This document shows, in pieces, positions 11,131 to 22,900 of a stretch of DNA of 64,000 nt. The translations under genes and the position numbers were made by a program. The notes beneath the pieces were generated by a model. It was not told where the DNA came from, did no database searches, and saw only the letters and a program-made list of their open reading frames with translations. How positions within the stretch are numbered: position 1 is the stretch's first letter; each line of letters opens with the position of its first letter. Origin of the DNA: Kitagawia praeruptora (taxonomy: Eukaryota; Streptophyta; Magnoliopsida; Apiales; Apiaceae); contig CM075350.1 of assembly GCA_037693485.1 (NCBI GenBank), positions 129,454,001 to 129,518,000 on the forward strand, read 5' to 3'.

Positions 11131-13585
11131 TAAACAACATGCTTGTCAACTTTCTTAGTGTTAGTCTTCTTGTCACTGTTGGAAGTCTTAGAACCTGAAG
11201 TTTCAGACTTGGGTGACAGAGGTACCTTCCTAGCTTTAGGAGGACTTGAAGACTTTGACCTTGTGTAGTGTGTGTGTGAGAATTGTGATTGATACAACCA
11301 TCAATGAATTGCCTTCTTAAATTAAAACAACTAGTCATAACATTCATATTGCATGGCATACAGTCAAATTTATCACAAAAGGGTGCATCTCTATGACTTA
11401 GCGGCACAGAACAATCATAGAAAGGTTTAGACACACTACCAACAGCTTTCTTGTATGCATGAGTTAAATGATTGGTACTGAAACAGTTCTGACAAGTTTT
11501 CCTAGGGGCATTAGGCATATAAGCATAGTTGTTATCCTTGTTAATCCCTAACTTGCCATTTCTGTTCTATTTCTTCTTAGTCACTTCCTTTTCTGATTCA
11601 CTCTTCCCAGCTGAGACAAACTTAACAAACTTCTTAGGTCTTGGCCTATCAACTACTGGTTTCTTGGTCTTTGACTTGACACTCTCACTCTTAGAGGATG
11701 CTTGCTGTTCACTAGATTGTGCCTCATCCTCATCATTCAACATTTGCTTGATGAGTAAGGCATCCTCATCAATTTCAAATGTTGATTCCTTAAAAATTGG
11801 ATTTTCAGTTTTTCTCAAAATGTGAGGCACTTTCTCATGAACAGTAGTGTCCTCTTCAATGACAGCATAGCCTTTCCTCTGTTTGAGAGAGTCATAGTCA
11901 AGTCCAATAGCTGCTTTGGGTTTAGCTTCAATTTTCTCACAGTAGGATTGCACTAAACCAGATGATTTCTTGAAAGTTTTCAGTTTGAATTCATTCTCAG
12001 CTAATTCATCCCTAAGTGCCTTCTCTACTTGATTAGCACATACAACCTTGTTCTGCAAATATTCAACTTCTTTCTTAAGGTTTTCTACTTGCATAGCAGT
12101 TAGCTCAAGTTCCTCATTCTTTTTGGTTAATATTTCATTTCTAGTAGACAGTTTAGCAATCTCCTCATTAGCAGCAGTCATACTAGTATGAATATTAAAC
12201 ATTTCAACAGATAATTGTTCAATCATGCATTTGTACTCAGAAACAGACATGTCTATAGTTGTGAGAGATGGTACCTGAGAATCAAATAAAGATGAGTCAT
12301 CCTTGGAGTTGGCCATCAAGGCATAATTACAGAATTCTTGTTCCTCTTCATCACTCTCAGAATCATCCCAACACTTCCTTTCAGCTATGTAGGCCTTACC
12401 ATGTGTCTGCTTTTTCAGAAGGGCCTCATACTTAGCTTCGAGCTCAAGATAATCTCTATCCTTCATTTTAGGCTTCTTGCATTCACTGGTAAAATGCCCT
12501 AGGTCATTGCATCTATAGCACCTTACAGATGACCTATCCACATAACTGGTTTTGAACTTATTTCTGTTTGGTTTCACAGGTGCCTTGTTCTTGTTGGCTG
12601 AATGGTTTTGAGTTTTGGGTTTGAAGGGTTGATTTCTTTTAAATCTAATGTTTGGAAATTTTCTGGCCATGAAAGCATATGAAGTATTTTCCATCCCATC
12701 ATGTTCTTCCAGAGTGTAAAACTCTTCTTCTTCTTCCTCCTTTTCCTCAACAGGTTCACTCACCCAAGCTTCAGTTTCTTCATCATCTGCTACCTCCTCT
12801 ATCCTTAGCTGGCTTGTAGATGCTTCTAGGTCCAGAATAGATTTGTTGACAATCAAGGCACATGATGTGTTTATCATTCTACCTTGGTTGGCTTGGATGG
12901 CCCTTTTCTGAAGCAACTCAAGTTCATGAGTCTTTAGGACTCCATAGAGCACATCATAGGTGACTTTGTTCAAATCTCTCTCCCTTAGAGAAATGACTCT
13001 TTGCTCCAGATGATTTGGTGAAGACAACAGAAATTTCATATTTAGCTCCTTGGTACTGTAAACCTTGCCATTCATTTGCAACTCAGTAACTAGCTTGTGA
13101 AACCTTTCAAACATTTCAGTGATGCTTTCCTTGGGCTGTGCCATGAAAGCTTCATACTGTGTGACTAGTATATGTTTCCTGTTTTCCTTAACCTCATCAG
13201 TCCCTTCACACAACACCTCAATGTGATCCCACATCTCTTTAGCAGACGTGCATGATGCAATGTTTGCAAACATTGACATGTCCATGGAATCAATGATAAG
13301 CAGCATGAGGTGGCTGTCAAGAGCAACCTTCTCCCTTTCTGACTCTGTCCACTTTGATGGATCCTTGGCCTCATAAGATCTTGGGATAGTTGTGGTTCCA
13401 ACAGTCTTCTCTGGTATCTCTTGTTGTGGAACAAAAGGACCATTCTTGAGAATCTCAGGATACAAGGGATGAGAGGCTTTAATGAACAACATCATCTTTA
13501 TCTTCCAGAGGTTGAAGTTTTCTTTATCAAACTTAGGGACCTTCACCGTTCCTGTAGTCATTGGTGTATTCGAACTCATGATCAT
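11070..13585 (-). pseudogene. Sire-1 gag (UBN2-type, zinc knuckle)
   Basis: Capsid/nucleocapsid protein of the element. The start is the ATG at 13583-13585 or the next one at 13577-13579, about 25 bases after the primer site. The N-terminal half matches the UBN2/copia gag family (W-K-M near the start, KEMWDHIEVLCEGTDEVK, then QYEAF). A CCHC knuckle CYRCNDLGHFTSEC is intact near 12480. A long coiled-coil region follows, then a second knuckle CQNC-HLTH in which the last Cys is Tyr. A TAG at 11567 and a frameshift near 11270, within a tg dinucleotide run, break it. The terminal frame ends at 11070 after the sequence GPKLVWVPKEK. Confidence 0.88.
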
Positions 13586-13610
13586 TTTTCTGTTTTTGAA
13601 TAAACAGCCC

Positions 13611-13622
13611 TCTCTGATACCA
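13611..13622 (-). other. Sire-1 primer binding site (Met-tRNAi)
   Basis: Read on the minus strand this is TGGTATCAGAGA, beginning two bases after the 5' LTR end. It matches the 3' end of plant initiator Met-tRNA, the usual primer of Sireviruses. Confidence 0.9.
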
Positions 13623-13624
13623 CT

Positions 13625-14914
13625 TGTTGAGTATTGAATACGGTAAAAGAATACAGAGGGGGGGTGAATGGATTCTTGAACTTTTCTTGGATTGAGTCTA
13701 TGTAGCAGATAAGTGCCTGTGTGTGTAGAAGTGAAGGTGTGGATAAAGAAACAACACAAGACACAATATCACTTTAATCTAATGTATTATTAGATAAAGG
13801 TTGCTACAATCTGTGAATACAAATGGTAGTATTCTCAGCTTCGTTTTTCTCATAGAGATATAGCTTACAGTGTATGAAAAACTTGACTCACAAAAGTTAC
13901 TAAGTTATGAAGTGAGGCTGTGTCCTTATAGAACATGGATACAGCCTACTTACTACAAATAAGGTAGCTAAACAAATTACTTTCTAGTCTGTCTATCCTT
14001 TTTGAGTAAGCGTCCAAACGGTTACAGATTTGACTTTGCAAAGCCTGTTTAGATCCACTTCTTTAGCTCCTTGTCTCTTCTATATCTCTCCAAGCTTCCT
14101 TGTAGGCTTTCTAGAGCACGTTATAGATTGTGGTCCATAAAGTGCATTGGCTTGTTGCAGGTTTCTGACTTGTACAATTTCTTCAGTATTTTGTCTCCAA
14201 GAACGTATTCGAGAAGTGACTAAGTAAGTGATTCGAGAACTAGAATTGACTTGATCGATAACTCTGAGTTCTCGAATACTGTTATATTGACATATCGAAC
14301 CACTTCTCGAATAGCTCTTTTCCATCAGGATTCCTTGAGTTGTCGAATAGAACATTTGACTTATCGAATCCTTGAGATGTCGAATAGCTTTCTGAGTCCT
14401 TGAGATATGGAATGGAACTTTGACTTGTTGACCCTTTGAGAACTCGAATACCATCTTGACTTGTCGACTTCTTGAGTTCTCGAATATAGTAGTAGACATA
14501 TCGAATCCCTGAGATATCGAATGAGATATCGAACAGTGTATTCAGAGATATCGAATAGTGTCTTGAGATATCGAATCCCTGACTTCTCGAATGCTGGACT
14601 TCTCGAATAGACAAATATACTTCTCGAATTGGTACTTAGGCAAATTCTTCATTTCTTCAAATCCCAACTGTGATTATTTGACAGTCTTTAACTCCTTGCT
14701 TGAGGCATGAACCTTGGAACTTCTTTCAAGCATTATTCTAGACTCTATTTGTACAATTACACAACTAGGATTTGATGCCTACTATAAGTACAATACAAAC
14801 AGAAACTCTACAACTAGAGGTTCCCTCAGTTAAGAGGTCATGTAAGTAATGCAAAGCATTACAAAAAATTAGGCTTGTTATTAGATGAGTACAAGCATGC
14901 CTCTGTAACTAACA
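13625..14914 (-). repeat. Sire-1 5' LTR
   Basis: 1,290 bp, about 98.5% identical by eye to 820-2112, with the same TG/CA ends. It is followed by the TAAGA target duplication (14915-14919). The G run here is 7 bases. Confidence 0.95.
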
Positions 14915-14920
14915 TAAGAT

Positions 14921-15110
14921 ATTATACACCTGAAAAAGGAAGTTGTTTAGTTTTTGAAAAATAGAAAAGATAATATGTTTAACTTAAAAAAGAAATTGAT
15001 TACTTAGTAGGATGTATTATACACCTGAAAAAGGAAGTTGTTTAGTTTTTGAAAAATAGAAAAGATAATATGTTTAACTTAAAAAAGAAATTTATTACTT
15101 AGTAGGATGA
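14921..15110. repeat. 95-bp tandem duplication
   Basis: Two near-identical units, 14921-15015 and 15016-15110, each begin attatacacctgaaaaagg. A diverged piece of the same unit (tgttta-acctgaaaaagaaattg) lies at about 757-783, on the far side of Sire-1. The retrotransposon therefore seems to have landed inside a small minisatellite. Confidence 0.85.
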
Positions 15111-15445
15111 GTAAGGTAAATAAGTAAAATCAACAGGTACCGTACCGACCGACCGATCAATTTCGGTTAAGGTACTACTTTCTTTATATTTTATTTCGAT
15201 TATCCTTTATTATATTACTTGTGTGTACCCAGTTATACAGTTAGATGCAATCAGCCAATCAGAATATTATGAATTTTTTTAAGACTAATCAGAGGTCATT
15301 CCTAAATTTTAGACCAATCATATTATATCAAAAAATTTCCTTATTTATCATTCTCACCCTATTACACTAACCATGGTTAGTTAACAATTCTAATTTAAAT
15401 ATAGTAGTTACTTAATTCAACATATCCATATATTACATATTTTTT
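15111..15445. other. AT-rich spacer, nothing recognised
   Basis: No reading frame or repeat boundary that I can support. A short accg/gacc-rich patch at 15138-15156 is the only local peculiarity. Confidence 0.5.
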
Positions 15446-15776
15446 CAGGGGCGGAACCAGGAATCTAACATGGGGGGACCAAAATAAATAAAAGTAGAAA
15501 ACATACTGATTTATTTGAGATGTGCGCGCCTTTCTTTGATCAAATAAAAAGAATCAATGATCTCCTCGGTAGAAATGGTCTCCGCAATCTCCTTTTCAAT
15601 ATACACTATCAATAAAATTTTTGTATAATCAATTCTCAATTTCAATTTTTTTTTAAATCTAGGGGGACCAAAAAATTTTTTGATAATAAATTTTAAAATT
15701 TTATATTAAAATTTTGGGGTTATTCCGTAGTTGGCGGGGACCGGGGCTCCCTTCGGTCCCCCTAGTTCCTCCCCTG
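15446..15776. mobile_element. hAT-like MITE (probable)
   Basis: 331 bp bounded by imperfect terminal inverted repeats: left CAGGGGCGGAACCAG, right (inverted) CAGGGGAGGAACTAG. The CAGGGGCGG-type terminus is common among plant hAT-related MITEs. The flanks are T-rich (TATTTTTT and ATTTTTTT), which fits an 8-bp target duplication only loosely. It is non-coding. The inner sequence also has a gggggacc repeat near both ends. Confidence 0.55.
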
Positions 15777-16834
15777 ATTTTTTTATAATATTAAGCAATT
15801 TTGCAATATTTATTTTTCACTTTTTTGAGTTACAATTAATCATAATTACATTATCATATTTTACGGATCAACAAGGTATAAAACTCTCAATAAGGAGAGA
15901 TATTTGTTAACAAAAAAATCATAATCAAGGAAAACAATAAAAATGGGGCTTCTCATAACCAAAACGCTAATGTAAACCCCTACATTTTAGTTTAATATTT
16001 TTTGGGAGTGGAGGATAGGGAATAACAGCTACAACCTTCGTTATAAAAATTACTATTATTACACATAAAAAATCATATATTGTTTCTAATAAAAGGGTGG
16101 CCTTTTTTATTTTGTATTCTTTAATTAAAGAATAGCATTCAATTTCTATATCCTAATCTAAGAGGAGACATATTAAATTTGCTTGGTTGGTTGATAATAT
16201 TTATTTTTAATATCAACAAAACATTAAATATAGGTTTTTAAAACCTTAACAACTTGCTAAATAGATTATAAACAAACAGAGATATTTATTAACAATAAAC
16301 AAAATAAAAAAATAGGAGGGCTTCAATTTATGTACTCCACTCTTAGTTTTGTTTTGTAGTCTCAATGTTGTTTTCAGTTTATAGTAACATACGTAGATAA
16401 ATTGGGCAGAGAGTTACAATACATTTAATTGTCATTTTTTCCCGTGTATTATTTTCGTTTCGTGTAAAAACAAATTGTGTAGTTTAGTAGTGTTTAGTGT
16501 TCCAATTTTGGTTACACAAAAAAAATTTCATGTTAGTTTCATGCAAGACCCCAAAGGCACACGCATGAATATACACAACACAAACAATTTGTCATGTCTA
16601 CATAAGCACTTTCTTCTAATATACGTCGGAAAAATATACTCATTGTCAATGAAAAATGAATTTCATGTTTTTTAACCCGATAGTTAAATTACAGGGACGC
16701 ATATATTATAATGTGATTACATGTTTATATATTACACATTTGATTTTAATTTCATGTACAGTTTTCTATTTTAACATGTTAGTTAAATAGAAAAAAATAG
16801 GCAATACTCATTTTCAAATGTCTTATTATGCGTG
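15777..16834. other. AT-rich spacer, no gene
   Basis: Only short chance reading frames are present. The sequence is A/T-rich with several homopolymers. I recognise no repeat family. Confidence 0.5.
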
Positions 16835-17591
16835 TAGGGATGTCACCGAGTTGGATTAGGTCCTAATTTTGTAAAATTCAAACCCATATCCAAATATTTT
16901 CAAGTTTTAAAAAAATCCAAATCCAAATCCAAAACTCAATTATCCAAAACCAAATTCGTCGGGTTCGGATTAGATTTTGTTTTTACGGGGATCCAAAATT
17001 ATTAATAATGTAGTCAAAATTAAAAGAATTGCTACACACAAACAATGCTAAGTATATTTATACAATAATTAAATATTAAAATGGTTAAATCAAGTAAATA
17101 GTTTAATGTAACATATTATATGAATTGACATGTTAAGTAAAATTTAAATTATGTTTAAACTTTTTTTCGTATACATAACAAATGAAAATTTTATTTAAAA
17201 TAAAAGAACTTACATCTTATATATTGCAGTAAAAATTGATATTGAGAAATAGAAGTTCTAATTATTAAATTAGTATTGATTATTTCTAATGAAATATTTG
17301 AATAAAAATAAATAAATTATATGTCTTACATGCAAAATATTACATTTAATAATTTCAAATTATGATATTATATTATTTATGTATCAGGTTTCGATATTGG
17401 ATTAGGTTTCGAGATATTGGATCGGGTTTTAGATTTTAGGATTTTAAATCGGATATCGGTTCGGCATAACTGAAATCCAAATAGAACCTATTTCGGGTTT
17501 AAAATTTAAATCCAAAAATTTAGGTTCTGTATATCCAAAATTTTGAATTTCATATCAGGTACCATCAGACCGAATTAATTTGTCATTCCTA
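16835..17591. mobile_element. Possible non-autonomous TIR element
   Basis: About 757 bp starting TAGGGATGTCA and ending TGTCATTCCTA, an 11-bp inverted repeat with two mismatches. Subterminal repetition of ccaaat/cgaaacc words is typical of small hAT-like elements. I could not find matching 8-bp target duplications (tatgcgtg and tttatagg), so the boundaries are tentative. Sire-2 begins 12 bases to the right. Confidence 0.35.
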
Positions 17592-17603
17592 TTTATAGGT
17601 AAA

Positions 17604-18318
17604 TGTTAACTCGAATAACTTGTAGAAGGGGGGGGGGGGTTGAATACAAGTTATATAATCATGTCTGATTTTTGCTTGATTATATGAACAAGAATAAACG
17701 AATGAATTAAACTCTGTTTGTATTAATAAGATCAAATACAAACTCTACCAAAGGTGTACAATACCTTTAGCAGCTGCTGACAATACAAATCTCTCTCTCT
17801 GTTTGTACTCTCGTATACTCACGATTACAAACCTTATGAACTGAACTCTTTTTTACAATGATATAGAGAGAGTATTTATAATGCTACCTATCAACTACTA
17901 ACAGAAAGATATAATCTATACATGACAATATTCTGCATTCTAGTCGATAGTTCCATCAATAGAAAACTCTTTCCTTCATAATATCTTCTTGCTTGTTCTT
18001 CAAACAAAGATCCTGTTTTATAGCACTTGCCAGTTTCTGTAGCATCCACAATGTCATCATCAGTAACACGACTGATATCAGGATTTCATCTTGCATCAGT
18101 ATCTGATCATCATCAGTATTAGACCATCATCAAGATTTGCTCTTTGTTCCTGACATGTAGTCTGTGATACACTGTTCGTTCCTGACTAAACTGTACAGAT
18201 AACTGTCTTACACATAAATCCTATATAAAGTGCTAAGTCCTTTATAAGATCAGGATTACAAGAAGTATAATGCGTAAATTCTATTCTTAACATCACAACT
18301 TATGAATTATTCCTAACA
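17604..18318 (-). repeat. Sire-2 3' LTR
   Basis: 715 bp, TGTTAACT...CCTAACA. It contains a 12-base G run near 17628 (7 in the other copy) and repeated ATCAGGAT/ATCAGTAT words (18077, 18095, 18112, 18249). It is shorter than its partner because the other copy carries a partial internal duplication. Confidence 0.93.
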
Positions 18319-18372
18319 ATCTCCCCCTATTTATGCTTTAAAATCTGAAGCATAAATCTAAGTTGTGGATGT
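18290..18372 (-). other. Sire-2 polypurine tract inside a stem structure
   Basis: The PPT is the complement of atctccccct at 18319-18328, abutting the LTR. The LTR arm 18290-18302 (acatcacaactta) pairs with internal 18359-18372 (taagttgtggatgt) with one bulged base. A 9-bp inner hairpin pairs 18330-18338 (tttatgctt) with 18348-18356 (aagcataaa). This is the same topology as in Sire-1 with unrelated sequence. Confidence 0.8.
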
Positions 18373-18541
18373 CAAAACATATAACAATACAACCAGAATA
18401 GAATTTATAAATGTAGAATTATGAAGTTAAGTACCTCCTTCCCAGATGTAGACGTTTATCTAGTACTTAGAAGAAAGAATTTTAACTATTAATGCTGCTC
18501 TTCCTTTACCACTTCCTAGCTGAGATTCACCACTGTCACTC

Positions 18542-19948
18542 CTAGTTCTTCTTTTTATTTCCCTTTGTCTGCTCTTTATCTCCCACAGCTTTATCTCCCC
18601 CAGTCTGGTGGTGTTGTTGTTGTTGTCTTTGAATTGTCTTTATCTCCCCCTTTTTGACATCAGCAACATTAATTCCAAGAGATTCAGAAACAGAACAAAT
18701 GATATTCATCAGAACTGCTTGATTTTCCATAATTGTGACTTGGTTATCTTCAAGTGATTGAAGTCTTGTTTGCATAGCAATTTGAGAATTCTGAATATGT
18801 TTCAAAACATCAGAATGAACTTCAATGTTGGAAGTGCTTCTAGTATCTTCAGTATCAGAATCAGAAAGAACTGTATCTTCAAGTCTTGTAGAAGAAGTTG
18901 CTTGAGTTGTATGATATCAAGTAATAAAACCTGATTAGAAGTATCAACATCTTCATTTTTCTGATCTGGAACAGAAACATGATCATCATCTCCTTCACCA
19001 GTATTCTGTGTACTAACATCTTCAAATCCTTACTCCTCCTTAGAGTGATCAGAGACTGTAGATGTCTGAATTCTAGCTGATATTGGAAGTACATACAAAG
19101 GAACACTAGGATCATTAGGAACTTTATCTGGTACATATGTATCAAGAGATTGCTTTATCCTTGCACCTCTTCTGTTAATGATTCCTGCAAGCCTCTCCTT
19201 TTGCTTCTGAGCTTTAACTTCTGGCTTTGCATTGTGATGTGCTAGGTCATTCTTCTGATACATTTTAATGAATGAATAAGTACCAGCATCCATACCCAAA
19301 ATTTTCAGACCAAGATTCAGGAAAAACCTGATCCCAGAAATCAAATGATGGTTTCCTATTTTTCTCTCCCTCACTATGGAGTTGATCATCCATACCCTCA
19401 TTCTCACTTTGACTTACTAAAGTCAACACTCTTTCTACCTCACCTTTTGCCTGGTCAGGAGCCAGCCTCTCAGTTTGTGGATCTAAGTCCATCTTTTCAA
19501 GTGTATCACTCAAATTTGGATAAGTACTCTCATGACCTACAGAAAAATAGGGGCTAGAAGGAGTTTTTATACCTGAACTCACATGGAGAGAGGGTTCCTC
19601 ATATTGCATGTATCTTGAGGTTTTCTCCAAGGAGTGAGCTGCTATAGTCTCTGAACCCTTACAATCATCTTCTTTCCTTCCAGAGACTACAGGCTCCAGT
19701 ATACCACTTTCAGGTTCTTTACTAGACTCTGATGTCTTCAGTAATACTTCATTAGACACCATAGTTAGTACATCACCGTCTTTAAGTGTTGTTTGCTGAG
19801 ACACACCCTCAAGGTGGATAGACTCTGACCGAACAAAATTTGTTTGATCTTCAGAAAAATCAACCAAAGTTATTCCTCCCATATCATAGGGTATCTCACT
19901 TGCATTCTCAGTCATCACAGAAGACCTTTCAACATCAGCTATCACAGC
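18542..19948 (-). pseudogene. Sire-2 ORF3, C-terminal part (split by the Tekay-like element)
   Basis: The continuation of the ORF3 that starts at 37193. With the 15.3 kb insertion and one TCCTG copy removed, the reading frame runs directly from 35294 into this segment. It begins with an acidic, Ser/Glu-rich disordered stretch, followed by a basic part (MYQKNDLAHHNAKPEVKAQK). The last 87 residues (18805-18542) form a coiled-coil-like region with LQSLEDNQVTIMENQAVL and a Lys/Gln-rich tail. Frameshifts near 19310 and about 18900, and a stop near 19030, break it. The arrangement of disorder, coiled coil and basic tail parallels the middle of Sire-1 ORF3. I cannot assign a function. Confidence 0.65.
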
Positions 19949-19953
19949 TCCTG

Positions 19954-22900
19954 TGTAACACCCCCAGATCCGGGGTCAGGGATCTGGTCGTTACGATCTC
20001 AATTTATATCCACAAAACCAACATAAATTAAATTACAACCTTGTGGCCCAAAACAACAACATAAAACACCCCCGTTATAGTCCCAGAGATGAAATCAGAA
20101 TAATCACCAAATATTATTAATTGCAAATTGAGTTCTTACAACCCAAAAGAATTACAATTTTTAACCTTTAAATACTCTTTGCCATCCATTTGTATACGCC
20201 ACATAAATACATTGATACTTGAAAGCTAACATCTAGCCTACCAATAGCTTCTTACTCAGCAGTGGCAGCTATGATCTCAACAGTTAATCTTCTGACGGCT
20301 AGCACTTACTTGCACCGACTGCGCCTTGCGCGGGCCATCTGATCTAGCTGTTGTTGTGATATAAATAAATAAAGCAAGGGTGAGCAATAGCCCACCAAAA
20401 GAATATAACTTAACAGTGATAACATATAACAGTTCAAAATATATTTGAAACCATATGCCATGCATTAATAACTATAGTGCCAAGATAAGGTATGACATGA
20501 AGTCACAAGGTAACTCAAATTATTCTGTAGAATTATCTGCTATGTCAAAGATAAGCATGATATTATCAATTTTTCATGGTAGAGGAACTTGCAGGAAGAA
20601 TATTGCAATTCCCTTTCAAACACTTTCCAACTCTGCCAACAATGATGATGTTGCAGAAAATTTCCAACATTGAGTGATGAACTAATACTGGAGTTTGACG
20701 CGCCAGGAGACATAGCATTTACACGATGATCAGTCGCATGTTATGCTCCCCACCTCTTGTTTACTACATGTAGAAGGAAGCACCGACGGATTTACTTGTC
20801 TACCGCCTTCTGGAACCCCCTCGGCCAACGGTTGGGCCATTTTGCTGGACCGGCGCCACTTGGTCACTTACGCATCTCCTAGTTCATTTCACATCCATAA
20901 CTTTGAAACGTAAAGTTCTTCTCCCTTTCCCCAAGTATAATACTTGTTGATAAGACTCCACAAAGTAGTCGTATCTAATTGGAAAGGAAAATTCACCAAT
21001 ATTTCCCAAGCTACCGCTTGTTAATGGATACCAACTTGTTCCAACGTTCTTACCCCTCGAATAATGAGTGGGTATACACAATTCCATGAATATTAGCAAC
21101 CAAGTTGCGAGTGAACGAATAATTTATGACCGGGCAGTCACAAGATAAATAACATTCCTCAAGTAAGGTTCCCTTACAATAGAATCGAAGGAAGAATGGA
21201 ATTACTGAGAACCTTCCTTGATAATATACTAATAAAAATAAGACTCTGTAATAATTTATATAATGTTCGAAGGTCGATGATACTATGTGAATGAAGTCAA
21301 TCATCTTTGAAACGAGTTAGGGGAATTAAATAAATATTCCAAGAAAATTTATTAAGTCACAGATATTGGAAAAGTGTTGCTTGGAATAATCTTCGAATAA
21401 ATATTCATAATAATATTCATTGAACGAATAATGAATATTCAAATTAATAATAATGTTTATTGATGAAATAATTATCAAATGGATATTTGGGATAATATTC
21501 ATTGAATCAATAACGAATATTCAACTTAAAGATGATACTTATTGATGAAATAATTATCGACTGAATATTTGAGACAGTATTCATTGAATAAATAATGAAT
21601 ATTCAACTTAATAATATTTATCGAAGAAATGATTATCGAATGAGTATTTGAAATTATGTTCAATAATTGAATCGACTTTAAATGAATGTCGAAGATAATA
21701 TTCATCGTCTCAAGGGAATATTTTGAATAATATTTGTCGAATAACTGGAGTTCGAATCAATGTTCAACTAATATTTATAAAATTAATAGAGATTGAATGA
21801 ATATTCGAAATAATATTCATTTGAATATATAAGGCTCGAATGAATATTACAATAATATTCATTAAATAAATAACTCGAATGAATATTCGAAAATAATATC
21901 TATTGAGTAAATAAGAATGAATATTCTTTAAGTCAATAACTTAACTGAGGGTTCGAAATAATATTCGAATAATAAATCGACTTTAGATGAATATTAAAGA
22001 TAATGTTCATCGAATAAATATCTGATGAATAATCCAGATAATATTTATCGAATAATCTCAAGGAAATATTCCAAAAATATTTGCCAGATAATAAATGGGA
22101 AATATTTACCTAATTATTTTCCTCTGAAAATAATATCAATATATCAAGGAATAACGACTCCCGGTCTATAATCAAGAAATGAGATTCAGATGCCCTTCGC
22201 TTAAGGGTCTTAGTGATATCCGGCTTATAACTGATATATTAACTATCTAGCTTATAAGCCAACAATAATTCCAGGAACAAGTATATCAATATGTCTTTAA
22301 AAGTAGGCATGCATGCTATGGCATATGTATAACAGAAAACATATATATGTATTCACAACAACAGCCTTTTAAAAAGGGTTTGAAACTTGCCTGGTAATCC
22401 TGTAGGTGTAGTGTGCCTCGGTTCAATCCAGTGATCTATAAATAGTCACAATATCCGAGGTTAATCACTTTAACACTTCGGAAGGCTAAGTATATAATTA
22501 ACTTAGGCTACAACACGTTTTCAAATTAGCCCGTTAGGCATCCCCTAACATAACTCTTATTAACACCGTTACAATCCCACACTCGTCCGTTAGCAAGGCA
22601 TGTCATTGCACTTATACTTGGTAGGAACTTAAGTCATATAAGTCCTAGTGTCGATCGTTTACTTGAAAAAATTACGCCTCGAGATTTATTATCCGTTTTC
22701 TAAGTGATTTTTCAAAGTTATAACCAAGTGTACCTTTAAGGGGTTCGTTCGCGCTTAACCTCGATTCGAATATTTTTATAAAATCGGAAAACGATATGTT
22801 TGACATGTGGTTTTCTCTCACACCTTCCTTTTTATCTATAGTATTTAATTACCATGATTCGTCACTGCATAACTCATTTTAAGAAGGTTTAATTTCAGTT

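Larger units (their letters stand above)
820..14914 (-). mobile_element. Sire-1: complete Sirevirus-like Ty1/copia retrotransposon
   Basis: A full-length 14.1 kb LTR retrotransposon read on the minus strand. It has two LTRs (13625-14914 as 5', 820-2112 as 3') starting TGTT and ending AACA. A perfect 5-bp target duplication, TAAGA, lies at 815-819 and 14915-14919. The primer binding site matches initiator Met-tRNA and a polypurine tract sits next to the 3' LTR. The order is gag, protease, integrase, RT, RNase H, then a spacer and a very long ORF3. Integrase before RT defines Ty1/copia. The Met primer site, large size, UBN2-type gag with zinc knuckle and extra 3' gene point to the Sirevirus (SIRE/Maximus) lineage. 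All frames are interrupted, so it cannot move by itself. The two LTRs differ at about 20 positions by eye (about 1.5%). Confidence 0.95.

Noticed and set aside
20277..20673. Short reading frames repeated exactly at 30753-31149
   Set aside because: They lie inside the two LTRs of the Tekay-like element. Their duplication reflects the LTR pair, not a conserved gene family, and their products resemble no protein I know.
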